A stretch of DNA of 64,000 nt from Leptolyngbya sp. PCC 6406. Its GTDB lineage: Bacteria; Cyanobacteriota; Cyanobacteriia; Phormidesmidales; Phormidesmidaceae. Both the position numbers and the translations under genes were made by a program. The notes beneath the pieces were generated by a model. That model had not been told where the DNA came from and did no database searches. It saw nothing but the letters and a program-made list of their open reading frames with translations. The number at the start of each line of letters is the position of its first letter. Position 1 is the first letter of the stretch. Below, one piece after another: positions 15,982 to 25,042 of the stretch. The DNA is taken from assembly GCF_000332095.2 (NCBI RefSeq), contig NZ_KI913949.1, positions 124,545 to 188,544 on the forward strand. The letters run 5' to 3'.

Positions 15982-16638
15982 TCACCAGTCTCCGGAGACG
16001 GCTGAGAGGGCATCTCCCTCGGCGGTGACGATGACAAGGGGCAGCGCTTCGTTAGCCTCGTAGCGCTCGAATTGGACAACTTGAACCCCTTGGCCTGTGG
16101 GGACAACTTTAAGGAGATACTGATTTTCGGACCATTCTAAGCTAACGATGCGATGGCCAATGATCCAGATCTCTGCCATCTCTCCCTGGTTGATGGCTTC
16201 GGGGCGATCGCCTTCGTAGCAGCTCCACATTTCATCGGCGATAGTCCAAAGGCCGCTGAGGTTAATGGGCTCGGTCCGGGCGCTGAGGCCGTAGGTCGTG
16301 AAGGAAATGATGGGCTGGTTCCAGAATTTTTCCGCCAGACTGCGGAGGGGATCTTGGTTGAGATCGTCACCGTATCTTAGGTTTTGTCCCATTTCTTGCT
16401 GCTGGTCCTCTAGGGCGGGACGTACCCAGTCGGGGACTTCGCTACATACTTCGTAGGCTACAACAGCTTTCTCGGGGGGTGTTGCGGGTTTATTGGTTGC
16501 GGCGGTTTGTACCACGGAGGCGGCGGCCTTGGTATCGGGCAGGGCTCCCCAGTTGCTCTGGGGACATCCCCCTAGGCCCAAGCCTACCGCCACTAGGCTC
16601 ACTGCTGCTAACCATTGCTGATATGTCTGTATTGCCAT
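15982..16638 (-). CDS. Predicted lipoprotein, function unknown
   Basis: A 218-residue protein with signal MAIQTYQQWLAAVSLVAVG and lipobox LGGC (~22-25). The mature part is acidic and aromatic-rich (VCSEVPDWVRPALEDQQQEM, SFTTYGLSARTEPINLSGLW, EMWSCYEGDRPEAINQGE), ending QFERYEANEALPLVIVTAEG. I recognise no domain. The two mature Cys could form a disulfide. Start ATG 16638 places the signal peptide correctly. Confidence 0.72.
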   Translation of the reverse strand: MAIQTYQQWLAAVSLVAVGLGLGGCPQSNWGALPDTKAAASVVQTAATNKPATPPEKAVVAYEVCSEVPDWVRPALEDQQQEMGQNLRYGDDLNQDPLRSLAEKFWNQPIISFTTYGLSARTEPINLSGLWTIADEMWSCYEGDRPEAINQGEMAEIWIIGHRIVSLEWSENQYLLKVVPTGQGVQVVQFERYEANEALPLVIVTAEGDALSAVSGDW

Positions 16639-17577
16639 GGGGGCTGCTCTTTATCTGCGACCAATTGAGATAATTGTGTGGGCACGTTTCCTGGTCATAC
16701 CGGGGCAGGCTCGGTATCCAACCCCCTATCTCAGCTCTGGATCTGGGATCGGGAATCGGATGGTATTGGGTAAGGATGGAGTCGATCCCAGGCGTGAAGC
16801 CCTATACCAACGGTCTAGATACTCGCGATCGCGAGCCTGAACTGTTGAAAGTGGCTGTCCGCAGCGCTAACTAGGGCTAAGACCCTATCTAGAAACTTTC
16901 CCAATCCCTTGATATGCAGCAGCCGAAACAGGGTATTCGGATAGGTTCTAAGCCCCAGGAGGCTAAGAGCGGAATTGCGCCTCACACCTTCCTTTACAGG
17001 GCTAACCTATCTGGATCCGAGTGCTTTGGAGACTGTTTTCCTAGCGATTATGGGGATAACCGACCGTGACCTGCGGTGAATTCCTGAACTAGGGGCTGTG
17101 GACAATCAAATCCAGATTCCTGGTTATGGGGCGGTTATAGCCCCTAGCTTGATTCAATAAAGCGGGCATGGTCATGCCTGCCCGGTGAGGGTGTCGCCGT
17201 TGATTGTCCATACGCCCTTGGAGCTCCGATTGCCAAGGACAATCGGATTTCCTAGGAAATAGCTTGAAGTAGGGGCCGGTAAGGTTGGCATTTTCGCTGA
17301 CAGAGCAAATCCCTAGGAAAATTCGTGAATTTCGGAGGTGACAGTAGCTTTTGGACGGGTTGCGCCTCTGGTTTACTGTTGAATTACATTGCCTTAGCCA
17401 GCATTTCCATGGCTTGTAAGCCTTACCAGGGAAATTCATAAAAGTGCCATAGAACTAGAATAGCGGCTGATTCGATGCTTGTTTAGTAAAAATAATGACT
17501 CTTCATTAGGAAAGTCTGTGATCCCCAGAAAATCGCCCTAGAGATCGCGGCCAAAGCGCCCTGAACCTGCCCGCTTT
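16639..17577. other. 940-bp stretch without recognisable genes
   Basis: It contains a family-3 MITE at 17090-17218. Short ORFs within it have no family resemblance. The remainder (16640-17085) has several short inverted repeats but no match I recognise to 6S, tmRNA or RNase P RNA. It could hold an unannotated small RNA or a decayed gene. Confidence 0.4.
17090..17218 (+). mobile_element. MITE family 3, divergent copy
   Basis: TAGGGGCTGTGGACAATC at left and TTGATTGTCCATACGCCC at right; the right TA is lost. About 129 bp, aligned end to end with the copies at 12755 and 24891. Confidence 0.8.
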
Positions 17578-18033
17578 TTAGTAGGCGGGGGCGGCAAGGA
17601 AGGAGATCACTAACCCCAGAACTGATCCGGCGATCACCTGAACTGGGGTATGACCCAGGAGTTCCTTGAGACGGGCTTCGTTAAACTCGGGTTTCTCGCT
17701 GAAGAGCTCGTCAATGATTTGGTTCAGGATTTTGGCTTGCTTGCCCGCTGCTTGTCGGACCCCCGCTGCGTCGTACATGACAATGACGGCGAAGACCGTG
17801 GTGGCGGCAAAGAAGGGACTATTCCAACCCAAGGTTTGACCGATGCCACAGGCGAGGGAAGTAACTAGGGCGGAATGGGAACTGGGCATCCCCCCAGTTC
17901 CCACTAGTACCCTCAGGTTCACCTTACGGTGCTGAACCAGTTCTACAACCACCTTTAGAACTTGGGCCAAGAGGCAAGCGGCCAAGGCCACGATAAGGAC
18001 GCGGTTTTGGAGGATGTTGTTAAGGTCTTCCAT
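17578..18033 (-). CDS. Divergent PAP2 family membrane protein
   Basis: A 151-residue protein of the DUF212/divergent PAP2 family, found across cyanobacteria, plants and firmicutes. It shows the phosphatase-like motif GTGGMPSSHSALVTSLA (~45-61) and the terminal LGHTPVQVIAGSVLGLVISFL. Hydrophobic segments lie at ~11-30, ~60-88 and ~132-148. PAP2 enzymes dephosphorylate lipid pyrophosphates or phosphatidic acid; whether this divergent branch is catalytic is not known. Located 19 bp downstream of a MITE and in the same direction as crtE and folD. Confidence 0.88.
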   Translation of the reverse strand: MEDLNNILQNRVLIVALAACLLAQVLKVVVELVQHRKVNLRVLVGTGGMPSSHSALVTSLACGIGQTLGWNSPFFAATTVFAVIVMYDAAGVRQAAGKQAKILNQIIDELFSEKPEFNEARLKELLGHTPVQVIAGSVLGLVISFLAAPAY

Positions 18034-18054
18034 GGGTTCTGGTTGATCGTGCTA

Positions 18055-18180
18055 GGACTCGACAGCATAAATAACTCACATATTTGATGGACCGGGAGCC
18101 CTCGCGAGACGAGGAATTCCTTTTCATCCTTCTGCCTGCTACGCACGGGCACAGCCCTACTTACTTCTGCCTTTCCGTAC
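18055..18180. mobile_element. MITE at the 3' end of the GGPP synthase gene
   Basis: A relative of the 1229-1326 element: GGACTCGACAGCATAAATAA at one end and TTCTGCCTTTCCGTAC at the other, flanked by TA (18053-18054, 18181-18182). The right TA is part of the crtE stop codon TAG. Confidence 0.7.
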
Positions 18181-19100
18181 TAGTGGGTACGAGCAACGAT
18201 GTAGTCCGCTAGCGCCAGCAGGGGGGCAGAGTCTGCCCCTAGGGGTAGGACCGCTGCTTTGGCCTCATCAATCAATTGCTGGGCCTGACGTCGGGATTCA
18301 TCAATGCCCCAGAAGCTGGGGTAGGTGGCTTTTTGGGCCTGGAGATCCTTGCCGGCTGATTTACCCAGTTCCTCCGAGGTGGCGGTAATGTCAAGAACAT
18401 CATCCACGATTTGAAAGGCGAGGCCAATACGTTGGGCATAGCCGGAGAGGGTTGCGATCGCGGTTTCCCCCGCCCCCGCTAGAATGGCTCCAGAGGTAAC
18501 CGAGAGTTCCAGCAACGCGCCGGTTTTATGGACATGAATATAGTTCAGGGTGTCTACGGTGACCTCGAGATCGCCTTCTGAAGCGAGGTCTACAATTTGT
18601 CCCCCCACTAGACCTTCTGCTCCCACGGCGCGACCCAGATCCGCAATCACCCGCAGCACTCGATCGGCGGGCACATCAGTGGTGTAGCGGGCGATATGTT
18701 CAAAGGCATAGGTCAGCAGAGCATCCCCCGCTAAAATTGCCACATCTTCGCCATAGACCTTGTGATTCGTGAGTTGGCCTCGACGATAGTCGTCGTTGTC
18801 CATGGCGGGTAGATCATCGTGGATCAGCGACATGGTGTGGACCATTTCCAAAGCACAGGCGGTGGGCATAGCTTGGGCAGTGGTGCCCCCCATCAGCTCA
18901 CAGGCCGCTAGACAGAGAATCGGTCGTAGTCGCTTGCCCCCCGCCAAGAGGGAATAGCGCATGGCCTCGTAGATGGTCTCGGGGTAGGCCAGGGGCAGGG
19001 AAGCATCGAGGGCGGCTTCCACTCGTTTTTGGCGATCGCTCAAGTAGGTCTTGAGATCAAAGGACTGGGGAAGGGTATCCGTAGAAGGGGGTGTCACCAT
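18180..19100 (-). CDS. crtE: Geranylgeranyl diphosphate synthase
   Basis: A trans-prenyltransferase of about 306 residues. First Asp-rich motif [14 protein letters not shown], second Asp-rich motif [12 protein letters not shown], plus [15 protein letters not shown] and the [15 protein letters not shown] segment. It condenses IPP with allylic diphosphates to C20-PP for carotenoids, phytol and quinones. I prefer the start at 19100 (MVTPPSTD) over the upstream ATG at 19142, because the family normally begins shortly before FDLKTYL. It is downstream of folD in the same direction, 45 bp away. The stop TAG overlaps the GTAC end of a MITE. Confidence 0.93.
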   Translation of the reverse strand: MVTPPSTDTLPQSFDLKTYLSDRQKRVEAALDASLPLAYPETIYEAMRYSLLAGGKRLRPILCLAACELMGGTTAQAMPTACALEMVHTMSLIHDDLPAMDNDDYRRGQLTNHKVYGEDVAILAGDALLTYAFEHIARYTTDVPADRVLRVIADLGRAVGAEGLVGGQIVDLASEGDLEVTVDTLNYIHVHKTGALLELSVTSGAILAGAGETAIATLSGYAQRIGLAFQIVDDVLDITATSEELGKSAGKDLQAQKATYPSFWGIDESRRQAQQLIDEAKAAVLPLGADSAPLLALADYIVARTH

Positions 19101-19145
19101 ATTCTGGGTCCGAGTTGCCGTTCTAATGCCGTATGGGTCCATATT

Positions 19146-20036
19146 CTAGGGCAGGGCGTCGGGGGAGACGGCTCCCAGAACACGCCTACAATAGCTCCAT
19201 ACCGTATTGTGCATGAGCATGGCAACCGTCATCGGTCCGACTCCCCCTGGAACTGGAGTTAGGGCGGCGGCGATCCCCTGCACTGCGGCAGAATTGACAT
19301 CCCCCACCAGCTTGCCTTTCCCCAATGGGGTGGGAACTCGATTGATGCCCACATCAATCACTACTGCACCGGGTTGGACATAGTCGGCGGTGACCATTCC
19401 CGGTCGCCCCACCGCCGCCACCAAAATATCCGCCGTTCTGGCCAGGGCAGGTAGGTCGGGGGTGCGGGAATGGGCCAGGGTGACCGTGGCGTTGGCTTCG
19501 GTCAACATCAGGGCCATGGGCTTGCCCACCAGAATGCTGCGCCCTAGGACCACCGCACGTTTGCCCGTTAGTTCAATGTCGCTGTCCGCCAAGAGGGCCA
19601 TTACCCCCGCTGGCGTGCAACTCCGCAGGCCCGTTTCCCCGCGTACCAGTCGCCCAAGGTTGACGGGGTGAAGACCATCGGCGTCTTTGTCGGGATCAAT
19701 GGCATTGAGCAGGGCGATGGTGTCCAAATGTTCCGGCACGGGCAGTTGCAGCAGGATACCATCGACGCGATCGCACTGGTTCAACTCCTGAATCAGGGCC
19801 ATGAGATCGGATTGGGACGTATCCTCCGGCAAGTGTTTTCCAAGGGAGGCAATGCCAATGCGATCGCAGGCCCGCTCCTTATTCCTGACATAGGCGGCAC
19901 TGGCGGGGTTGTTCCCCACCATAATGACTGCTAGACCTGGGGGCCGCCCCACCTGGGGGATCAAGGCCGTGACCCGCTGTTTCAGGTCTGCCTGAAGGCG
20001 ATCAGCAAGGGCTTTACCATCCAAAATCTGAGTCAT
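19146..20036 (-). CDS. folD: Bifunctional methylene-THF dehydrogenase/cyclohydrolase
   Basis: About 296 residues. Catalytic Lys region [20 protein letters not shown], the [14 protein letters not shown] motif, [15 protein letters not shown], and the nucleotide-binding [14 protein letters not shown] and [13 protein letters not shown] signatures. It interconverts methylene-, methenyl- and 10-formyl-tetrahydrofolate for purine and formyl-Met synthesis. I choose ATG 20036 ([10 protein letters not shown]), the usual N-terminus, rather than 20054. Likely co-transcribed with crtE. Confidence 0.95.
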   Translation of the reverse strand: MTQILDGKALADRLQADLKQRVTALIPQVGRPPGLAVIMVGNNPASAAYVRNKERACDRIGIASLGKHLPEDTSQSDLMALIQELNQCDRVDGILLQLPVPEHLDTIALLNAIDPDKDADGLHPVNLGRLVRGETGLRSCTPAGVMALLADSDIELTGKRAVVLGRSILVGKPMALMLTEANATVTLAHSRTPDLPALARTADILVAAVGRPGMVTADYVQPGAVVIDVGINRVPTPLGKGKLVGDVNSAAVQGIAAALTPVPGGVGPMTVAMLMHNTVWSYCRRVLGAVSPDALP

Positions 20037-20169
20037 CGCAGGAAAGGGGCACATCCACGGGTGAACGATCTAGTATGGAGCCCAATGGGTTGCTCAGCGG
20101 CTCTCGACTCTAGGGTGTGGGTTGCCCTAGTAGTGTCTCAAATTTCGGGAATTTAGGGATTGCTAACTT

Positions 20170-20607
20170 ATGGCTATGGCTGTTTTTCTTCGCCACCCCC
20201 TAAGGCTGGGTAGTCTGCTGCTCATACCAACCTTGTTGGCCTGTGGGGGCTGGGGGCTGTCTACAGAAGCACTGCCTCCGCTGAATTTGCCACTGCCGAT
20301 AGCCCAGCTTCAGGAGCCCCCGTTGGCGGTGGAGGCCCTAGCTCAACAGAGCATCGGCAGTCTGGTGACGATTCAGGGTCAAGTGACCCATGTAGCCCCC
20401 TTCTCGGTGGGCGGGCTCTATCAGCTCACCGATGATACCGGATCGGTATGGGTTCTTACGACAGAGACACCGCCAGATCTGGAAACGATGATCCGGCTCC
20501 AGGGGCAGGTGCAATATGAACAAATTTTGGTGGAGGGCCGCGATCGCGGCGAGCGCTATCTCCAGGAACGCGATCGCATCATCAGGTCTGCTTTAGACCT
20601 TGGCTGA
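20170..20607 (+). CDS. Predicted OB-fold lipoprotein
   Basis: A 145-residue protein with signal peptide and lipobox LLAC (~22-25). The mature C-terminal half (~60-135) reads as a small five-stranded OB-like barrel: GSLVTIQGQVTHVAPF, GLYQLTDDTGSVWVLTT, MIRLQGQVQYEQI. Such bOB-fold periplasmic proteins bind nucleic acids or sugars in other bacteria; function here is unknown. Divergent from folD. Confidence 0.7.
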   Translation: MAMAVFLRHPLRLGSLLLIPTLLACGGWGLSTEALPPLNLPLPIAQLQEPPLAVEALAQQSIGSLVTIQGQVTHVAPFSVGGLYQLTDDTGSVWVLTTETPPDLETMIRLQGQVQYEQILVEGRDRGERYLQERDRIIRSALDLG

Positions 20608-20679
20608 CCAGCCTGTGGGATGTCCCTTTCGGAACCAAAAATGTCTTAACCCATCACCAGCCTAAAAATAGCAATAGCA

Positions 20680-21831
20680 ATGATTCAAAAAGTAGTGGGG
20701 GGAACGATCGCCCTGTGGGCCATGGCCATGGGGAGCGCGATCGCATTTCAAGATACCAGCAACCACTGGGCGCGCCCCTGCATTGACCAGCTCCGGGCAG
20801 CGGGTCAAATCAGCGGCTATCCTGACAACACCTTTCGGCCCCAGGTCCCAGTGACGCGGACGGAGTATGCCGTTTTCCTACTCAATGCCTTTCCCCGCGA
20901 AGATCATTGGCTCCAGGCTGCAACCGCGCCCCTAGGGGGACCACAGCGGGACTTTTCCTATGGCTACGAGGATCCCCGCCTTCCAGGGACAGCGCGGCAT
21001 TCTCCTCATCACCCAACTCCAGAGCCCATCCGTTTTGTCGATGTCCCCACTCATTACTGGGGGTATGCAGCAATTCAGCGGGCCAGTGGCCGACGCTTTT
21101 TTGTAGGCTACCCCGACGGTACCTTTCGCCCCCAGCAAGCAATTCCTCGGATACAAGCGATCGCAGTCCTAGCCCAAGAGATGCGCTATGGCGAGGCCGA
21201 GCACCCAGAGGCGGTACTGACTCGATACTTTGACGACGCTGCCGAGATTCCCGCCTATGCCCGACCCGCGATCGCCACCGCCACCCTAGGGCGCTTAGCG
21301 GTCAACCCACCCCAAGTACGCCGTCTGCGCCCCAACCACACCACCACCCGCGCAGAAGTTGCCGCCCTCCTGTGTCAAGCCCTGGGACTTGCCCGCACCG
21401 TGCCCCTAGACTACATCGCCGCTGGCGATCAATTTGCCATTCCCCCCGAAGCCGGAGGCCGTCGTCCCTTTGCCGAAGGACTCGCAGTAGCCGCCGTCAA
21501 TGGCCGCTATGGCTACATCAATACCCAAGGAGCACTGGCGATCCCCGCCGACTACGACCAAGCCAGTGACTTCAAAGCAGGTATTGCTGCGGTCACCCGG
21601 CAAGGACAGCCCCAGTTCATTGACCGCACTGGCACCGCAGTACAACCGCCCCCTGGCTATATCCCCGCCACCTCAGCGGTGACCCTAAATCATCCTCCGG
21701 AAGGATTGTGGTTGCGCCCCTTCCATACCCGCACCATTGAATACATCAGCGGCATTGGCCTAGGCCAGGTGCCCGTCTATGACACCGCCACCGTTGGCGG
21801 TATCTGGGGCTACGTCCGAGTGGAGCCCTGA
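20680..21831 (+). CDS. SLH-domain and WG-repeat exported protein
   Basis: A 383-residue protein with a signal peptide (~1-22), then three SLH motifs: FQDTSNHWARPCIDQLRAAG (~23-70), FVDVPTHYWGYAAIQRASG (~112-160) and FDDAAEIPAYARPAIATAT (~185-235), each with GYPDxTFRP-type ends in the first two. A WG-like repeat follows (GRYGYINTQGALAIPADYD, ~270-310). SLH domains anchor proteins to peptidoglycan-linked polymers in the cyanobacterial envelope. No porin beta-barrel is present, so it is not an SLH-OprB porin. Confidence 0.85.
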   Translation: MIQKVVGGTIALWAMAMGSAIAFQDTSNHWARPCIDQLRAAGQISGYPDNTFRPQVPVTRTEYAVFLLNAFPREDHWLQAATAPLGGPQRDFSYGYEDPRLPGTARHSPHHPTPEPIRFVDVPTHYWGYAAIQRASGRRFFVGYPDGTFRPQQAIPRIQAIAVLAQEMRYGEAEHPEAVLTRYFDDAAEIPAYARPAIATATLGRLAVNPPQVRRLRPNHTTTRAEVAALLCQALGLARTVPLDYIAAGDQFAIPPEAGGRRPFAEGLAVAAVNGRYGYINTQGALAIPADYDQASDFKAGIAAVTRQGQPQFIDRTGTAVQPPPGYIPATSAVTLNHPPEGLWLRPFHTRTIEYISGIGLGQVPVYDTATVGGIWGYVRVEP

Positions 21832-22152
21832 TTTCAGTGCTGCCTAATCCCAGAGTTAGCTGGTATCAGGTGGAAGGTTTCCAACGGCAGCCAGAGGTGT
21901 TCTCCTGACGAAGAATTCATAGAACTTTTACATGAATGAGTGGATACAAGCGCTGAGCCCGAACATCCACGCACTACCCTAGAAATTATGGGTGCAAAGA
22001 AGCGGTATAAAAACTGACGATCTCGGGGCTAGGACTCTTTAACCTAGAGAATGTATCTTAGGATTCCGATGGGTTGGGTCTAACCGATTACGATCCTCAG
22101 GTATTTCAATAAAGATGATAGGTCATGAAGCCCAAGTAGGGGCCTGAGCACC
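21832..22152. other. Intergenic, promoter region of the next gene
   Basis: No gene or clear repeat seen. It presumably contains the promoter for the 428-residue gene at 22153. Confidence 0.4.
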
Positions 22153-23439
22153 ATGAACACCTGGTCGGCTTACCATAGCCGCTCGATCAGCCCACAGGAA
22201 CAGGCACTATACGATCACTGGCTGCGGTGCATGGAGCAGGAAGCTCCGCAGGAGGTGATTGCTCGCTTTCGTGCCCTATTTATTGAAGGGGTTGGTTACC
22301 CAGACCGAGAAGTTGTCCGACTTTTGGATGAAATCTTGGCCTCTAAGGATGTGGAGCAGTACTTTCGCTACATCTTGAATCGTTGCTGCCACATTATGGT
22401 CAATCGCTGGCAGGGGCGACCCCAGCTACAGGCTGCGATTCCTGAACTGATCGACTGTTTTGAACAATCTCCTACCCAGCCTGTCAATGAACTGTCGCGA
22501 TCGCGACAGGCCCGCAAGCTGCGGGATATGGCCACCCAGTTTACGGATACGGAACACTATCTCACTCTATGCCGTTTGGCTCGGTTGGTAGATGTAAACG
22601 ACTCCGTCGAGGATTCCCCCCAACGCCCCCTCGGTACATTGATCCGGCGGTATCCCTATCTCTACGAGCACTGTCTGGTCAATGAGGAAAGCACCCAAGA
22701 GCAGCAACAGGTGGTGCGCCGTATTCAGGCGGAAGCACAACAGAAATTTGAGATTGACCTGTCTCAATACGTTACCTACCGGGTGCGCCGTGCCCGTCTC
22801 CAGCGCCAAGGGCAGGAGACGGCTGCCGCTATCGCCCGCCTTCGCCCCCTAGAAAACCCCACCCTCCTTAGCGATCGCGACTTGGTATCCTCTCTCCGCC
22901 AGTTTTCTGGCAAAGGTACGGATGGCCGGAGTTATCGGGACTCTGCCCAGAGTTTTCTACGCCAACACCAAGCCACTACCTACGGCGATTTCAAGGCTAG
23001 CCTCTATGAGTACATCACCGATGCCGTAGCTCCCGGTTATGGCAGCCGAAAATTCAACAAACTGCTTTCGGATAAGCTAAACAATACATTTGTTGAAAAT
23101 GAAGAGCAGCCCTTGAATGATTTTTTGATGGTGCGGACCTGTAGTCAGCTTTTCAACTTTTTAGTGGTTGACTCTCCTCGAAATCCTCACCATTTCATCT
23201 TCCTGGATTTGATTAATAACCTAGGTCCAACCTTGACGACAGGTGTTTTACTCAAGTTGGTTTTGCTGTGCCGTAAGGTCAAACCCTATCTAGAACGGCG
23301 CTTTTCCATTCTGTTTAGCCACTATGAAACGGCAACTCGCGATAGTGTCGGTTGGTTGGTAAATATGCTGGAAAATCTGAATATCGCCCTGAGCCTCAAC
23401 TTTGGCTCCCTAGACGTTTCCCATATTCTTGCCCTCTAG
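22153..23439 (+). CDS. Conserved cyanobacterial protein, unknown function
   Basis: A 428-residue, mostly helical soluble protein without signal or membrane segments. Distinct stretches: HSRSISPQEQALYDHWLRCM (N-terminal), YFRYILNRCCHIMVNRWQ, LIRRYPYLYEHCLVNEESTQ, and a C-terminal block (CSQLFNFLVVDSPRNPHHFIF; LGPTLTTGVLLKLVLLCRKV; FSILFSHYETATRDSVGWLV). I recognise it as a type common in cyanobacteria but know no function. The TAG stop is formed at the TA target of the composite MITE that follows. Confidence 0.75.
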   Translation: MNTWSAYHSRSISPQEQALYDHWLRCMEQEAPQEVIARFRALFIEGVGYPDREVVRLLDEILASKDVEQYFRYILNRCCHIMVNRWQGRPQLQAAIPELIDCFEQSPTQPVNELSRSRQARKLRDMATQFTDTEHYLTLCRLARLVDVNDSVEDSPQRPLGTLIRRYPYLYEHCLVNEESTQEQQQVVRRIQAEAQQKFEIDLSQYVTYRVRRARLQRQGQETAAAIARLRPLENPTLLSDRDLVSSLRQFSGKGTDGRSYRDSAQSFLRQHQATTYGDFKASLYEYITDAVAPGYGSRKFNKLLSDKLNNTFVENEEQPLNDFLMVRTCSQLFNFLVVDSPRNPHHFIFLDLINNLGPTLTTGVLLKLVLLCRKVKPYLERRFSILFSHYETATRDSVGWLVNMLENLNIALSLNFGSLDVSHILAL

Positions 23440-23509
23440 TACTCTGCTGCGTAATTCTTGCCCTCTAGTACTCTGCTGCGTAATTCTTGCCGTTTTCTAA
23501 CGACGAGGC

Positions 23510-23640
23510 GGGCATCAACGTAAGCCGAGACAATATGGGCTCCGAGGAATTCAGGAGTCAGAATCCAGTAATCTCCTAGATTCTGGCTCCTAACTCCTAA
23601 CTCCTCCCCACGAGATTTGTCCCGCTTTGAGTTGATACCC
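23510..23640 (-). mobile_element. MITE family 1, nested, 8-bp target duplication
   Basis: 131 bp, reverse orientation: GGGCATCAACGTAAGCCGAG ... GCTTTGAGTTGATACCC. Flanked by GACGAGGC at 23502-23509 and 23641-23648. The uninterrupted target sequence exists at 15724-15745 (reverse), confirming a clean insertion. Confidence 0.9.
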
Positions 23641-23702
23641 GACGAGGCAGAGCCTCGGTGAGGATTCCCAGGCAGAGCCTGGGAACCAGAAAAGAAGTTT
23701 CG

Positions 23703-23849
23703 GGCCACTGTCATCGTTTCGGCCACCTACGGCCATTCATGGATAGTTTACCTGAACTATTGAGCCCTAAAGCCTTGCTCCCCAACGATTACGGCTTCCT
23801 GGGGGCTTACGCTGGCTTAGTTTGAGTGGCCGAAACGATGATTAACGCC
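23703..23849. mobile_element. 147-bp MITE (TCATCGTTTCGGCCAC ends), 8-bp duplication
   Basis: Ends share GGC then five variable bases then TCATCGTTTCGGCCAC (perfect 16-bp core at 23711-23726 and 23826-23841). AAGTTTCG flanks both sides (23695-23702, 23850-23857). Target matches the intact copy at 15.67 kb. A family different from 1 and 3; single copy here. Confidence 0.85.
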
Positions 23850-23962
23850 AAGTTTCGTAGGGTGCATAGCGCTAAGGCGCGGCTTCGCCCACGCGAAGCA
23901 ATGCACCGCAGAAATGCCACGCCTAGGGGAAATGGGCACAGGACTTCTGCCAGCTAGTACTA

Positions 23963-24069
23963 GTGGGTCATTTGCTTTGAACGTGGCCATTAACTTGCTG
24001 ACCCAAGCCACTGCTACCCCAAGCTTTAGGAGCGTTCAAGAATGGCTATATTCATTCCGAATGACCCAC
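23963..24069. mobile_element. TA-flanked element with GTGGGTCATT ends
   Basis: Begins GTGGGTCATTTGCTTTGAA, ends TTCATTCCGAATGACCCAC, TA on both sides; the left TA is shared with the composite MITE before it. 107 bp, no coding capacity. Confidence 0.65.
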
Positions 24070-24231
24070 TAAGTAGATCGGGTTAATTAATCCGAGGCTT
24101 ATGAACATAGGCTTGATCGCTTGAAACAGCCTATACGCAAGGATTCAAGAGAGTTTACTGTTCTTAACACATCTCGAACTTTATGTATCGACCTACTTAG
24201 TCCATTTTTAATGACCATTAAAAATGGACTA
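24070..24231. other. Unassigned spacer with a strong hairpin
   Basis: No gene. At 24198-24231 two 16-bp perfect arms (TAGTCCATTTTTAATG and complement) flank a 2-nt loop; the right arm ends in the TA target of the next MITE. Confidence 0.6.
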
Positions 24232-24621
24232 GTACTGGGCGGCGGAAATACCCTGGCCGTTCCATCGTGGTACACCTCGGCCCTCACCCTAGCCCTCTCC
24301 CACGGGGCTACTGTGTACACACAAGTCTTAAAACCGTTGCCTAGTGCCTATTTCAGGCATCAGTCAGTTCTCAATAAACCCAGTCTATTGAGAACTGGCA
24401 ACGAGAAATCAAGGTTCTAGAGCATCAAGATTTTGAGAAAACGAGCCAGAGATCGATTGTGTATGCAAAATAGCCTCCTGGGAGAAGGGGCTGGGGGATG
24501 AGGGAAAGCCCTGGCCGCAAGAGTTTCAGGAGTTATGTATACACAGTAGCCCACGGGGAGAGGAGACCGGAAAAGGTTGGGCTGGCGCGACAATAGTGGG
24601 CTGATTTACACCCTGCGGTAC
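24232..24621. mobile_element. GTAC-ended MITE carrying a nested 242-bp insert
   Basis: From GTACTGGGCGGCGGAAATAC to TTACACCCTGCGGTAC, TA-flanked. The central CCTAGCCCTCTCCCACGGGG motif is split by the element at 24308-24549. Close relatives: 6023, 38063, 42459. Confidence 0.8.
24308..24549. mobile_element. 242-bp element with CTACTGTGTA ends, 9-bp duplication
   Basis: Left end CTACTGTGTACACACAAGTC, right complement CTACTGTGTATACATAACTC. Flanked by CCCACGGGG (24299-24307 and 24550-24558). A fragment of a related end occurs at 24643-24675 (CTACCCTGTTACATAAGTCC). No ORF of note. Confidence 0.82.
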
Positions 24622-24890
24622 TAGCCCTCTCTCAGGGGGCTACCCTGTTACATAAGTCCTGAAACCCTTGCGGAAAGCGCTTGCCCCACCCTGCGGGAAG
24701 CAAGCTATGCCCATTTTTGAGAGCGTCTTGTAGGTTGGGTCAAGCGCCAGCGCGACCGAACACCTACCGCTTTACCTGCTGGTGCCGCCGAATTGTTGGG
24801 TTTTCTTCTGCTGGGGCACCCTGACTCCCCACCCCCATTTCTATGGAGTATGATCGGGAAACTAAACTCCCGATGTCCCCATCTCTGTAC
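24622..24890. other. Repeat debris upstream of lepB
   Basis: Contains the fragmentary CTACCCTGTTACATAAG end and GTAGGTTGGGTCAAG, a REP-like piece. No gene seen. Confidence 0.4.
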
Positions 24891-25020
24891 TAGGGGCTGT
24901 GAACAATCAAAGCTAGATTCCCGCTTATGGGGCAGTTACAGCCCCTAGCTTGAGTCATTAGGGTGGGGGTGGTTATGCCTACCCGACAAGGATCTCCGCG
25001 TTAATTGTCCACACGCCCTA
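24891..25020 (+). mobile_element. MITE family 3, complete copy
   Basis: 130 bp from TAGGGGCTGTGAACAATC to TTGTCCACACGCCCTA, TA intact at both ends. It ends 22 bp before the lepB start codon, so the lepB promoter or leader now contains it. Confidence 0.85.
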
Positions 25021-25042
25021 GCTACCCTCGCCTGTACCGAAT

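Larger units (their letters stand above)
23439..23960 (-). mobile_element. GTAC-ended MITE interrupted by two other elements
   Basis: A reverse copy of the 15569-15770 element: GTACTCTGCTGCGTAATTCT (with a 30-bp tandem duplication at 23432-23490) to CAGCTAGTAC, TA at both ends. It is split by a family-1 MITE (23510-23640) and by a different element (23703-23849), each with its own 8-bp target duplication of host-element sequence. Insertion order is thus readable. Confidence 0.85.

Noticed and set aside
24099-24420. Overlapping ORFs on both strands near 24.1-24.4 kb
   Set aside because: They run through a hairpin and two nested MITEs; no family resemblance.
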